From Scybalousia_A sp045221575 (GTDB taxonomy: Bacteria; Bacteroidota; Bacteroidia; Bacteroidales; P3), in assembly GCA_045221575.1 (NCBI GenBank), contig JBGUWU010000026.1, positions 1 to 34,516 on the forward strand: a stretch of DNA of 34,516 bases, in the 5' to 3' direction. This document shows, piece after piece, positions 14,807 through 23,334 of this stretch; the stretch's first letter is position 1; each line of letters begins with the position of its first letter. A program made the position numbers and the translations under genes. The notes under the pieces were generated by a model. It had not been told where the DNA came from and made no database searches. It saw only the letters and a program-made list of their open reading frames with translations.

Positions 14807-17473
14807 ATGACAGAATACCAAGATAACAGGCAGAAATTTTTAAAACTGAGAGAGGACTTTCCAACCTTTTGTTATGACGATTTCAAAACCCAAATGACTG
14901 ATAAAGGTTTAGAAATACAGTTTTTTTTCTCTTGTGGTGAATACTGCTTTACTCCTATTCAGATATTTGAAAACAAAGATTTTTACAAAAACACCTTAAG
15001 CAAACAACAACTTGACGTACTTGCTTTTAATCTTGGCTTAATAGAACTTGTCTCTTATTGGAAAGCGTTTTGTTCGCCTACTATTAAAATAAAATGTGGC
15101 AAACTCACAGACAAACAGCAAGATTTTTGGAAGAAACTCTACAGAAATGGTTTGGGAGAATTCCTTTATCTAAACGGTTTAAAAGATTATAACGAAGAAC
15201 TATTTTCTTTTGAATGCTTAGGAGAATATTATCAAAAGCAGATATTTGAAGTAAAAGAAGAATATCTTGTTCCCATAGGTGGAGGTAAAGACAGTGTATG
15301 TTCATTAGAACTTCTTAGAGGTAAGGGCAAAGACATCACTCCTTTAATTATCAACTCTCGTGGTGCAACAAAAGACTGTATAGAAAAAGGAGGTTTTCCC
15401 TTAAACGAATGTTTTACTATTAAACGTACAATAGATAAAACTCTTTTAGACTTAAACGCAAAAGGATTTCTAAATGGTCATACTCCTTTTTCTGCAATGT
15501 TGGCTTTTTCCTCTTTGATAGCTTCTGCATTAACAAGAAAAAAATATATTGCTTTATCAAACGAGAACTCAGCAAATGAAGGCACCGTTAAAGGCTATGA
15601 AATAAACCACCAATATAGCAAAAGTTTGGAATTTGAAAACGATTTCCGTGCTTATTACAAAGAATTCTTAGGAGAAGAATTTGAATACTTCTCTCTTTTA
15701 CGTCCTATTTCCGAACTCCGCATCGCAGAAATATTTTCTTTTCTTAACTATAAAGATGTCTTCAAGTCGTGTAATGTGGGAAGTAAGCAAGATATTTGGT
15801 GCGGTCATTGTCCTAAGTGTTTATTTGCCTACATTATTCTTTCGCCTTTTGTAGATAAAACAGAGTTAAACAATATCTTTGGTAAAGATATGCTTGACGA
15901 CTCTTCTTTAATAAAAGAGTTCAACGAACTTATTGGAGCTACAGAATTGAAACCTTTTGAATGTGTTGGCACAATAGAGGAAGTAAATGTTGCTCTTTCT
16001 ATGCGATATTCCAAATATCAAAATGAACAACAACCTTATCTGCTGAATTATTGGATAACAACAAACGTAGGAAAACAATACCTTAACAAGAACTTCAGTC
16101 CTCTATTACAAAAAGAATATCCAGAAAATAATCTTCCTAAAGATTTACAAGATATATTCAAAAATCCTTACATCATAACCAAGAAAGCTGAACTATCCTT
16201 AAAATTAAGAAACAAACGTATTGCTATATTAGGCTTAGGCCGTGAGGGTAAAAGTACTTATCATTTAATAAAAGAACTATTTCCAACGATTTCGCTTATT
16301 CTTTTTGATAAAAATAAGAATGCTTTCTTAGACCTAAACATTTCGAATGATGTATGCTATAGCTCAGAAGAAGATTATAAAACAATAAACGAAAACTCTG
16401 ATATTATTTTTCTTACTCCGGGAATAGCGATGAAAGATTTGCACGATATAGACAAAGAAAAGATAACTAACCAATGCGATTATTTCTTGCAGGTTTTTCA
16501 TAATCAAGCCATAGGAATAAGTGGAACAAAAGGTAAATCAACAACAACAAGTTTGATCTATCAAATTATCAAAGATCAAACGCCTAATGTAATACTTGCT
16601 GGAAATATTGGAATACCTGTTTTTGATATTTTAGAACAAATAAATCAAGATACTCTTTTGGTTTTGGAACTTTCTTGTCATCAGTTAGAACATATCAAAC
16701 GCTCACCATCTATATCTGTGTTGCTTAACCTATATGAAGAACATCTTGACCATTACACCTCGTATCAAGACTATAAAAATGCTAAGTTAAACCTATTTAA
16801 ATGCAGACAAAATAAAGATATATTCATCTATAATAAAGAAGATAAAGAAACACACTTAGAACTTCAAAAACTTACATCAGATAAATATGTTCAAGGGTTT
16901 GGAATAGAAGACTATGTATTTCAAGAACCATTATATCTAAAAGGTTCTCATAATAAACTTAATATTGTAGCTGCTTTAAAGGTTATAGAAAATCTACAAA
17001 TTTTCTCTAAACAACAAGCTATAGACTCTGCTCTTAAATTTAAAGGATTAGAACACAGACTGCAATTCGTAACTAATCTTAACGGAGTAGATTATTATAA
17101 TGATAGTATCTCTACTATTCCACAAGCAACCATAGCCGCTTTGAAATCTTTAGGCAATGTTTCTACTTTGATACTCGGCGGTATGGATAGAGGAATCAAC
17201 TACACACCTTTAGAAACAATAGTTGAGGATTTCAAAGTTAAACATATTGCTTTTGTAGGTAAGGCAGGAGAGAGAATGTTTAAAATAATAAAAGACAAAA
17301 GTTCTGATTTTGACTATCTTTTAAGTAATGATTGGAATGAGATAACTACTTGGGTAAAACAAAAAGCTGAAAGAGGAACAAGCGTTTTACTTTCTCCTGC
17401 AGCAAGCAGTTATGACCAATTTAAAAACTTTGAATACAGGGGAAAAGCCTTTGTTGAGTTAATAAAAGAGTAA
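14807..17473 (+). CDS. MurL-MurD fusion: UDP-MurNAc-L-Ala-L-Glu epimerase joined to UDP-MurNAc-L-Ala:glutamate ligase
   Basis: 888 aa from the ATG at 14807; the in-frame TTG 24 bp upstream is inside the -7 box and is rejected. Residues 1-~420 carry MurL signatures in order: PP-loop-like VPIGGGKDS (155-163), NGHTPFS (223-229), SNENSANEG (251-259), NHQYSKS (267-273), SLLRPISEL (296-304), WCGHCPKC (331-338) and KPFECVG (382-388). Residues ~465-888 are a Mur ligase: LGLGREGKST (475-484), P-loop GTKGKST (573-579), LELSCHQLE (620-628), EEHLDHYTSY (644-653), NDSISTIP (765-772), LGGMDRG (790-796), SPAASSYDQF (863-872). Known MurD2/MurL pairs add L-Glu to UDP-MurNAc-L-Ala and then epimerise it, using ATP, to D-Glu for peptidoglycan. 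The canonical D-Glu ligase loop NDSKATN is changed to NDSISTI, as expected if L-Glu is the substrate (inference). Cytosolic. The domain calls are firm; the activity of the fusion is inferred. Confidence 0.93.
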   Translation: MTEYQDNRQKFLKLREDFPTFCYDDFKTQMTDKGLEIQFFFSCGEYCFTPIQIFENKDFYKNTLSKQQLDVLAFNLGLIELVSYWKAFCSPTIKIKCGKLTDKQQDFWKKLYRNGLGEFLYLNGLKDYNEELFSFECLGEYYQKQIFEVKEEYLVPIGGGKDSVCSLELLRGKGKDITPLIINSRGATKDCIEKGGFPLNECFTIKRTIDKTLLDLNAKGFLNGHTPFSAMLAFSSLIASALTRKKYIALSNENSANEGTVKGYEINHQYSKSLEFENDFRAYYKEFLGEEFEYFSLLRPISELRIAEIFSFLNYKDVFKSCNVGSKQDIWCGHCPKCLFAYIILSPFVDKTELNNIFGKDMLDDSSLIKEFNELIGATELKPFECVGTIEEVNVALSMRYSKYQNEQQPYLLNYWITTNVGKQYLNKNFSPLLQKEYPENNLPKDLQDIFKNPYIITKKAELSLKLRNKRIAILGLGREGKSTYHLIKELFPTISLILFDKNKNAFLDLNISNDVCYSSEEDYKTINENSDIIFLTPGIAMKDLHDIDKEKITNQCDYFLQVFHNQAIGISGTKGKSTTTSLIYQIIKDQTPNVILAGNIGIPVFDILEQINQDTLLVLELSCHQLEHIKRSPSISVLLNLYEEHLDHYTSYQDYKNAKLNLFKCRQNKDIFIYNKEDKETHLELQKLTSDKYVQGFGIEDYVFQEPLYLKGSHNKLNIVAALKVIENLQIFSKQQAIDSALKFKGLEHRLQFVTNLNGVDYYNDSISTIPQATIAALKSLGNVSTLILGGMDRGINYTPLETIVEDFKVKHIAFVGKAGERMFKIIKDKSSDFDYLLSNDWNEITTWVKQKAERGTSVLLSPAASSYDQFKNFEYRGKAFVELIKE

Positions 17474-17556
17474 GTTTATTTATCTTAAAAACAATGTTTT
17501 AAAAATAGTTGTTGAAAAAAAACAGCGTTTTATTTTTCTATTTGAACATAAAGTAT

Positions 17557-17564
17557 TACTTTTG
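17557..17564 (+). promoter_or_regulatory. -7 element of the tRNA-Lys/tRNA-Thr unit
   Basis: TACTTTTG, 45 bp upstream of tRNA-Lys. No TTG at the usual -33 spacing; a TTC lies 18 bp upstream. Confidence 0.5.
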
Positions 17565-17608
17565 CAACCTGATTTAGATCATAACTTATTTTAAATTAAA
17601 GAAAAAAT

Positions 17609-17681
17609 GTCTTTGTAGCTCAGTTGGTAGAGCAATTGACTCTTAATCAATGGGTCCAGGGTTCGAGTCCCTGCAAGGACA
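17609..17681 (+). tRNA. tRNA-Lys (anticodon CTT)
   Basis: 73 nt, no encoded CCA. Acceptor GTCTTTG pairs with CAAGGAC (one U-G). The D arm is GCTC/GAGC; the anticodon stem ATTGA/TCAAT has loop CTCTTAA, placing C34-T35-T36 after the invariant T33. The T arm is CAGGG/CCCTG. It is followed by T8 and then tRNA-Thr. Confidence 0.94.
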
Positions 17682-17691
17682 CTTTTTTTTT

Positions 17692-17764
<73 letters not shown>

Positions 17765-17880
17765 CTCTTTATGTGCTATGTACAACGTTTGATATAAGTA
17801 TAAACAATATAAACTCTTCAATATTTATCATTTATCCGCAAGATAGTACATAAATAACAAAAGAATAAGACGTAGTACAA

Positions 17881-19068
17881 ATGGACGAAAAAAATATCAT
17901 ACAAGATTTAGTTTCCAAATATTTTGAAAGACAAGTAGAGATAAGAAGATTACTTCATCAAAATCCAGAACTTTCAAAACACGAAAAAGGAACCTCTGCC
18001 CTTATCTGCAAAGAATTAGACTCAATAGGTGTTAAATACAACAACAATATCTATGGATATGGCATATATGGTTTTATTGATGGCAAAGAACCAGAAACCA
18101 ACTGCATAGCATTAAGGGCTGATATGGACGCATTGCCGATAGAAGAACAAACAAATCTTCCTTTCTCTTCCAAGAACAAAGGCGTTATGCACGCTTGTGG
18201 GCATGATATTCACATGTCTTCTCTTTTAGGAGTGATAAAGATACTCAATGAAATGAAAGACAAATTCTATGGCAGAGTGATGTTCGTTTTCCAACCTTCA
18301 GAAGAAGAGTATCCAGGTGGAGCTGTGTCTATGTTAAATGCAGGTATATTCAATGAAGTAAAACCATCTGCTATGCTGGCATTTCATTGTACTCCTGAGT
18401 TAGAATGTGGAGCTGTCGCAATGAAAGAAGGTAAGCTTATGGCATCAACTGATGAGATATACATAACCATTAAAGGTAAAGGCGGACACGGAGCAACACC
18501 TCATTTAGATATAGATCCTATTGTTGCAGCTTGTCATGTTGTTACTGCACTACAAACTATTGTTTCTCGTTCTGCAAATCCAACCATGCCAACAACATTC
18601 TCTGTAGGCAGGTTCATAGCAGAGGGACGGACAAATATTATTCCTTCAGAAGTAAAGATGGAATGTATCATTCGCACCTTTGATGAACAATGGAGAAAAG
18701 AGTGTCATAGGCTTATAAAACAGATAAGTGAAAATACTGCGAAAGCATTCGGTGCTGAGGCTGATGTTTTTGTTGATCATGGTTATCCTTTTGTTTATAA
18801 TAATCCTGAACTTACACGAAAAATAATATCTTGGTCAGAGGAATTTTTACCAAAAGGGTCTCTACAAGATGCAGGTATGCGTATGACAGCAGAGGATTTT
18901 GCTTACTTTGCTCAGCAAGTGCCATCTTGTTACTTTAGAATAGGAACACACAAACAAGGAGAACCTATTGCCAATCTACATACTGCTTATTTTAATGCAG
19001 ATGAAAATGTTTTAAAAACATCAATGGCTTTGGAGACATATCTCGTTTTAAAATATCTTCAAAAATAA
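17881..19068 (+). CDS. M20-family metal-dependent amidohydrolase (N-acyl-amino-acid/hippurate hydrolase type)
   Basis: 395 aa, usual size. Metal-site motifs: LRADMDALPI near residues 78-87, HACGHD at 104-109, and the catalytic and metal Glu pair in PSEEEYPGGA. The lid/dimerisation domain begins KGKGGHGATPHLDIDPI, and the conserved His of the last helix is in NLHTAYF. No signal peptide, so it is cytosolic. The family hydrolyses N-acyl amino acids such as hippurate, N-acetyl-amino acids or indole-acetyl conjugates with two Zn, Mn or Co ions; substrate unknown. It starts 116 bp after tRNA-Thr with no evident own promoter, so co-transcription with the tRNAs is possible. Confidence 0.94.
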   Translation: MDEKNIIQDLVSKYFERQVEIRRLLHQNPELSKHEKGTSALICKELDSIGVKYNNNIYGYGIYGFIDGKEPETNCIALRADMDALPIEEQTNLPFSSKNKGVMHACGHDIHMSSLLGVIKILNEMKDKFYGRVMFVFQPSEEEYPGGAVSMLNAGIFNEVKPSAMLAFHCTPELECGAVAMKEGKLMASTDEIYITIKGKGGHGATPHLDIDPIVAACHVVTALQTIVSRSANPTMPTTFSVGRFIAEGRTNIIPSEVKMECIIRTFDEQWRKECHRLIKQISENTAKAFGAEADVFVDHGYPFVYNNPELTRKIISWSEEFLPKGSLQDAGMRMTAEDFAYFAQQVPSCYFRIGTHKQGEPIANLHTAYFNADENVLKTSMALETYLVLKYLQK

Positions 19069-19119
19069 TAGTTTAAACAATATTAAAAGTTTTATTTGAC
19101 AAAACGAAACAAAATTTTA

Positions 19120-19159
19120 TTTCACTGATAGACCTATTTTAATATATCTATCAGTGAAA
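19120..19159 (+). terminator. Strong hairpin after the M20 hydrolase gene
   Basis: A perfect 13-bp stem (19120-19132 with 19147-19159, arm TTTCACTGATAGA) with a 14-nt loop, 51 bp beyond the stop codon. Only a weak tail follows, so it may act as a terminator or 3'-end stabiliser. Confidence 0.6.
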
Positions 19160-19216
19160 AACTATTAATTATTGATTAGAAAACAATATAAAAAAATCTA
19201 TAGATTTTAGTATATC

Positions 19217-19253
19217 AAAAAAAACTGTCCAGCACTCAAAGTACTGAACAGTT
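19217..19253 (-). terminator. Intrinsic terminator of the exb operon
   Basis: On the minus strand the arms 19253-19240 and 19236-19223 pair over 14 positions including two U-G wobbles, with a 3-nt loop and a run of U from the A tract 19217-19224. On the plus strand the wobbles become A-C mismatches, which marks it as a minus-strand terminator. Confidence 0.85.
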
Positions 19254-19281
19254 ACAAATAAAGAATCAAATCTATAATTTA

Positions 19282-19749
19282 TTAGTATGTGTCTTTCACT
19301 CTTCTTGAAGCAGCATACATAATACGTAGTGCGCCGGCTTTTCTTAATTCTTGTTTAACGTCAGTAACGTCTCCCATTCTTGTTTCCTTATCGCACTTTA
19401 ATGTAGTTGTTATTAAAGGTCTGTCAGCCTCGTTTCTTGCAGCTCTTTCACTCTCAACAAAAGCAACAATATCACTTACTTCACTAAATTGATCATTTAA
19501 TTGAATACGAGAACCTGTACCATACTTAGCGTCCATAGGCTCTCCTATGTATATGTTACTTGCAAGAGATTTTTTCTCTAATTTTTGTATTTCAGAAGCC
19601 TGAGGTACTGTAACTTTAACCATTAAAGTACTCTCTCTCATAGTTGAAATAACCATAAAGAAGAACAACAAGATAAACACGATGTCAGACATGGAACCAG
19701 TGTTCATTGCTGGTATATCTCTATCTCCTCCTTTTGTAAATCTAGCCAT
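19282..19749 (-). CDS. exbD: ExbD/TolR biopolymer-transport protein (second copy)
   Basis: 155 aa when started at the ATG at 19749 (MARFTKGGDRDIPAMNTGSM). That start follows an AAAGGAGG Shine-Dalgarno at a normal distance; an upstream in-frame ATG at 19779 would overlap the previous gene and is not preferred. One TM helix at ~21-40 (MSDIVFILLFFFMVISTM) carries the proton-path Asp22; the rest is a periplasmic domain. With ExbB and TonB it should power outer-membrane active transport. Last gene of the operon, 13 bp after the first exbD. Confidence 0.94.
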   Translation of the reverse strand: MARFTKGGDRDIPAMNTGSMSDIVFILLFFFMVISTMRESTLMVKVTVPQASEIQKLEKKSLASNIYIGEPMDAKYGTGSRIQLNDQFSEVSDIVAFVESERAARNEADRPLITTTLKCDKETRMGDVTDVKQELRKAGALRIMYAASRRVKDTY

Positions 19750-19762
19750 AGTCTTTCCTCCT

Positions 19763-20347
19763 TTATTTTTTCTTATCACCTATGTTTTTAGGCTCAGCCT
19801 CAGATATAGTAGCTGGAATAGCTTTATCTATGGCTTCCTTTTGTTCATTATTACAATCTGCATATTTACGAGAGAACTTATCCTTTGCCAAATCATCTCT
19901 AAGTTCATTAACAGCAGCAACCAATTCGTTTTGCACCTGAAGATACATTCTATAAGATGTACCACGGTCGTTTTGAAGAGAAATAACGCCTTGAGAAACA
20001 TCATAATCTCCTAAAAGAGGTATATGCTCACGCTTTTTCTCTGGAAGGTTTACTGCATTAGTAGGGTTGGCAAGGAACTCCTTCGCTCTATCCTTCAGTG
20101 AATTTATATCTCCTGGTTCTCCGTTGATAAGCAATTGGTCGTTCATATTAACAAGAACTACAAAAGTATTTCTACGGTGAATATCTGGTGGAGTAACTGA
20201 AGGGTCAGATGGCGGTGGCAAACGTCTTTGAATACCCATATCCGTATTGATAGAAGAAGTCAATAGGAAGAAGGTCAATAACAAGAACGAAATATCCGAC
20301 ATTGACGAAGAATTTAATGCAGGTAATTTTTTCTTTTTTCTTGCCAT
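19763..20347 (-). CDS. exbD: ExbD/TolR biopolymer-transport protein (first copy)
   Basis: 194 aa. A basic cytosolic tip MARKKKKLPALNSSS, then the TM helix MSDISFLLLTFFLLTSSI with the conserved Asp18, then a periplasmic domain longer than in the second copy and with a charged tail rich in Glu and Lys. Paired, dissimilar exbD genes next to exbB are standard in Bacteroidota. It starts 7 bp after the 148-aa gene. Confidence 0.94.
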   Translation of the reverse strand: MARKKKKLPALNSSSMSDISFLLLTFFLLTSSINTDMGIQRRLPPPSDPSVTPPDIHRRNTFVVLVNMNDQLLINGEPGDINSLKDRAKEFLANPTNAVNLPEKKREHIPLLGDYDVSQGVISLQNDRGTSYRMYLQVQNELVAAVNELRDDLAKDKFSRKYADCNNEQKEAIDKAIPATISEAEPKNIGDKKK

Positions 20348-20354
20348 AATTCTT

Positions 20355-20801
20355 TTATTTTAAACGTTTTGCTACTTCTGCATAAACAACAGAAAGTATT
20401 ACACCAGCAAACAATATATATACTGTATATAAGCCTGCACTAACTATTTTAGAAGAGCTATAGTCTGCACCTGCTTTTTCAAAAACAGTCTGTGCTATAT
20501 CTGTTCCTGAAGCAAGGAAATAAGATACAACAAAAGCAACTATAGTTATTCCTAATATAATTAAGTATCTTGCTTTAACGGCTATAGCATCTTTGATTAG
20601 GAATATTACTCCTAAAATAGCAGAACAACAAGTTAGGATAAACGCAACCCAATATGCTACGCTCCAGAAAGTGTTAGCCATTCCAGTTGGCTCAAAGCCC
20701 ATATCATCGGTTTTTGTCAAAGCATAACCAATTGCAGACAAGGCAGCCAAAACAGCTATAACCATAGCAATGATTAAAAATATTCTTTTTTCTTTTTTCA
20801 T
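20355..20801 (-). CDS. Four-TM inner-membrane protein of the exb operon
   Basis: 148 aa. Four hydrophobic segments are visible: ~8-26 (IFLIIAMVIAVLAALSAIGYAL), ~45-67, ~78-97 and ~124-144, with short loops and no catalytic motif. A strong Shine-Dalgarno (AAGGAGG) precedes the ATG. It sits between exbB (88 bp upstream) and exbD (7 bp downstream), which points to an accessory subunit of the proton-channel complex. I do not recognise a named family. Confidence 0.85.
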   Translation of the reverse strand: MKKEKRIFLIIAMVIAVLAALSAIGYALTKTDDMGFEPTGMANTFWSVAYWVAFILTCCSAILGVIFLIKDAIAVKARYLIILGITIVAFVVSYFLASGTDIAQTVFEKAGADYSSSKIVSAGLYTVYILFAGVILSVVYAEVAKRLK

Positions 20802-20889
20802 CTATTTTTCCTCCTTGGTTTTATAAGTAAATAATTATAATTAATTGTATCTGTCTTTAGATAAGACACCTTTTAACAAATTAATTATT

Positions 20890-21702
20890 TTACTTTCTGT
20901 TTTTTACCAAGATGTCCATAAATGAAATAGAAGCATCTTCCATTGTAGAAACTAAACTTTCAATTTTTGACATCAAATAGTTGTAGCATACTTGAAGAAT
21001 CAATGCAACGATAAGACCAAAGACTGTTGTAATCAACGCAAGTTTCATACCGCTGGCAACAACTGTTGGAGAAATATCACCTGCTTTTTCAATATCATCA
21101 AATGCTTGTACCATTCCGACAACTGTACCTAAGAATCCTAAAGATGGAGCAATAGCAATAAACAAAGAAATCCAAATCATATTGCTTTCCAATCTTGCCA
21201 TTTGAACACCACCATAAGAAGTGATAGATTTTTCAACATCTTCCAAACCATTATTTACTCTGTCTAAACCTTGGAAGAATATAGAAGCAACAGGACCTCT
21301 TGTTTTTCTACAAATATCTTTTGCTGCATCATAATTACCAGCAACAACATTGTCTTCTATTTTCTTTAAAAGTTTATCTGCATTTGTAGTAGCAAGGTTC
21401 AAATAGATTATTCTTTCAATAACCAAACCTAAACCAAGTATTAAACAAATAAGGATAGGAGTCATCCAACCTACACCACCTTGAATATACTTAGTCTTTA
21501 GTACTTGATGGAATGATTGTTTATCTGAAGCAGCTTCTGTTTGAGCAGGTTGTTGTTCTGCTGCAGTAGTTTGAGAAACTGTAGTTTCAGAAACAGTAGT
21601 TGTTGATTCTGTTTTTGTTGCATTTTTGTCTTGAGCGTATGCAACGTTTACAAATAGTGTCAATAAGAACATTATTGACAAATAAGCACATACTTTTTTC
21701 AT
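20890..21702 (-). CDS. exbB: MotA/TolQ/ExbB proton-channel protein
   Basis: 270 aa. It has a signal-peptide-like N-terminus (cleavage near AYAQ) and a Thr/Gln/Glu-rich periplasmic segment (~25-65), the usual Bacteroidota form of ExbB. TM segments lie at ~77-98 (MTPILICLILGLGLVIERIIYL), ~172-197 (WISLFIAIAPSLGFLGTVVGMV) and ~212-238 (GMKLALITTVFGLIVALILQVC). LGFLGTVVGM and the Thr-rich TM3 are the family's proton-path signatures. It is the pentameric motor core that drives TonB. First gene of a four-gene operon with a promoter at 21762-21791. Confidence 0.96.
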   Translation of the reverse strand: MKKVCAYLSIMFLLTLFVNVAYAQDKNATKTESTTTVSETTVSQTTAAEQQPAQTEAASDKQSFHQVLKTKYIQGGVGWMTPILICLILGLGLVIERIIYLNLATTNADKLLKKIEDNVVAGNYDAAKDICRKTRGPVASIFFQGLDRVNNGLEDVEKSITSYGGVQMARLESNMIWISLFIAIAPSLGFLGTVVGMVQAFDDIEKAGDISPTVVASGMKLALITTVFGLIVALILQVCYNYLMSKIESLVSTMEDASISFMDILVKNRK

Positions 21703-21761
21703 AGTTTTTTACGTTTTTTAATTATTTATTATTTTATTTTTCTATATTCTCTAGCAATATG

Positions 21762-21791
21762 CAAATTTACAACCTTATTTTTAATATGCAA
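21762..21791 (-). promoter_or_regulatory. Promoter of the exb operon
   Basis: Minus strand: TTG at 21791-21789, a 19-bp spacer, TAAATTTG at 21769-21762; the exbB ATG is 60 bp downstream. The rest of 21703-21943 holds nothing else recognisable. Confidence 0.7.
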
Positions 21792-21943
21792 TATTTATTT
21801 CGTTTTTTTTGTTTTTTTATTTATTTAGTACGACTTTGCTTTCTTATTTTCAACAATTAAAGTTTTTATCATTCTTTTGATTTATATCTTTTAAAATTAG
21901 GAAGGTAACAGTATTTTATAACTTAAAAAAGAAAAAAGAATTT

Positions 21944-22585
21944 CTAAGAAATGGTACTTTCTTCAACCTGTTTTTCTTTTTTTGTTGAGAACACCATATA
22001 AGAAATCAAAAGAAGCACTACTCCAACAGTTATGCTCGCATCAGCAAAATTAAAGATAGCATTAAAAAATCTGAAATTATTTCCTCCAACGATAGGAATC
22101 CAATCAGGCAATGTAGTATCAATCAATGGAAAATAGAACATATCAACAACTCTTCCAAACAACAAAGGAGCATAACCTCCTCCATCAGGGAACATTGTTG
22201 CAGCAGCAAAAACAGTACTCTCATTAAAAACAATTCCATAAAACAAACAATCTATGATATTGCCCACTGCTCCTGCAAAAATAAGGGCAAAAGAATAGAT
22301 AATTATTTTCTTTTCCCCTTTCCTTATTAGTTTGTTCATATATATGAATATGGCAACGGAAAGTACTACTCTAATAAGCGTCAAAAGAAACTTACCAACA
22401 TTGTTCCCAAAGTTCATTCCAAACGCCATTCCTTTGTTTTCCAAAAAATGTATTCTAAACCAATCAAGTCCTAACACCTTTACGTCATCACCTATAGCAA
22501 AATGAGTCTTTACATAAATCTTTATTAGTTGATCTATGATAAGGATAAGTAATATAAGAATCAAAGGCTTTCTTAATTCTTTCAT
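21944..22585 (-). CDS. lspA: Lipoprotein signal peptidase (signal peptidase II)
   Basis: 213 aa, longer than the ~165 aa proteobacterial enzyme, as is usual in Bacteroidota, owing to an insertion (about 135-160) in the periplasmic loop. Four TM helices are visible. Catalytic motifs: GAVGNIIDCLFYG with the first catalytic Asp (the usual following Arg is Cys here) and FNFADASITVGV with the second. ENKGMAFGM is the conserved substrate-binding NxGxAFG segment. It cleaves the signal peptide of diacylated prolipoproteins at the inner membrane. It follows the DksA-like gene by 19 bp. Confidence 0.97.
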   Translation of the reverse strand: MKELRKPLILILLILIIDQLIKIYVKTHFAIGDDVKVLGLDWFRIHFLENKGMAFGMNFGNNVGKFLLTLIRVVLSVAIFIYMNKLIRKGEKKIIIYSFALIFAGAVGNIIDCLFYGIVFNESTVFAAATMFPDGGGYAPLLFGRVVDMFYFPLIDTTLPDWIPIVGGNNFRFFNAIFNFADASITVGVVLLLISYMVFSTKKEKQVEESTIS

Positions 22586-22604
22586 CTTTGGCTATCTGAA
22601 AAAA

Positions 22605-22997
22605 CTATCTTTTATTTGAGTTCTGCTTCATTTTTGCCTCAATGCTAAGAGTTGCATGAGGAACAAGTCTAAGTCTTTCTTTCGGAATAAGATTTCCTGT
22701 TACTCTGCAGACACCATAGGTCTTGTTTTCTATTCTTACAAGAGCAGCCTCAAGATCTTTAATATATTTTTGCTGACGTTGAGCCAAACGTGCATTTTCT
22801 TCTTTCATTTGCACATTACTACTTTCATCTTCCATCGCTTTAAAAACAGGAGAAGTATCATCTGTTCCGTTAGAATTAGTATGGAAAGCTTCAGCTTTCA
22901 ACTCTTGAAGATTTGCTTTAGCAGTTTCCAATTTTGCTAATATCAGTTCTTTAAACTCTTGTAGTTCTTCGTCTGTATATCTATTTTTTTCTTCCAT
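22605..22997 (-). CDS. DksA/TraR-family protein without the full zinc finger
   Basis: 130 aa. It has a long N-terminal coiled coil (ELQEFKELILAKLETAKANL and the stretch around 70-90) and the DksA-type tail TYGVCRVTGNLIPKERLRLVPHAT. Where classical DksA has CxxC...CxxC only one Cys (C97) remains, so zinc binding is unlikely, as in zinc-independent DksA variants. The coiled coil may enter the RNA polymerase secondary channel; involvement in ppGpp-linked control is inference. A -7 element (TAATTTTG, 23042-23035) lies 38 bp upstream. It is co-transcribed with lspA, a common Bacteroidota arrangement. Confidence 0.9.
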   Translation of the reverse strand: MEEKNRYTDEELQEFKELILAKLETAKANLQELKAEAFHTNSNGTDDTSPVFKAMEDESSNVQMKEENARLAQRQQKYIKDLEAALVRIENKTYGVCRVTGNLIPKERLRLVPHATLSIEAKMKQNSNKR

Positions 22998-23034
22998 TAT
23001 TAAAATAATATTATAGCATTAAATTTTATGTGTG

Positions 23035-23042
23035 CAAAATTA
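23035..23042 (-). promoter_or_regulatory. -7 element of the DksA-like/lspA unit
   Basis: TAATTTTG on the minus strand with no clear TTG at the -33 position. The surrounding 22998-23334 (337 bp) holds no gene. Besides this and the uvrB promoter it contains only a perfect 7-bp inverted repeat with a 4-nt loop at 23192-23209 (AATTAGA/TCTAATT). Confidence 0.5.
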
Positions 23043-23277
23043 TAAAAAAATGGAAATATAAGAGTGCATATGATCTATTTTTTTGCTCTACATTCAAATA
23101 AATATCAATTATTCAATAGATATTATATTCTCAAACATTGTTTTAGCGTATAAATTTTTTTGAGGTTCTATACAAGAAAAAGTCTATAATTAATTAGAAA
23201 TATCTAATTTAATTACAACTTATCAGAATTAAATATCTATTTTACAAACCATTATTCAAGTTTATTTCAATAAAGAA

Positions 23278-23307
23278 TTGCTTTTTGTTTTTTCTTTTGT
23301 ATTTTTG
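23278..23307 (+). promoter_or_regulatory. Promoter of uvrB
   Basis: TTG at 23278-23280, a 19-bp spacer, TATTTTTG at 23300-23307; the ATG is 28 bp beyond. No SOS-box-like palindrome was recognised next to it. Confidence 0.7.
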
Positions 23308-23334
23308 CAAAGATAAAAAAAAGAAAAATAACTT

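Noticed and set aside
19750..19779. Ten-residue N-terminal extension of the second ExbD (start at 19779)
   Set aside because: It would overlap the upstream exbD, and the ATG at 19749 has a well-placed AAAGGAGG and gives the expected short basic tip before the membrane helix.
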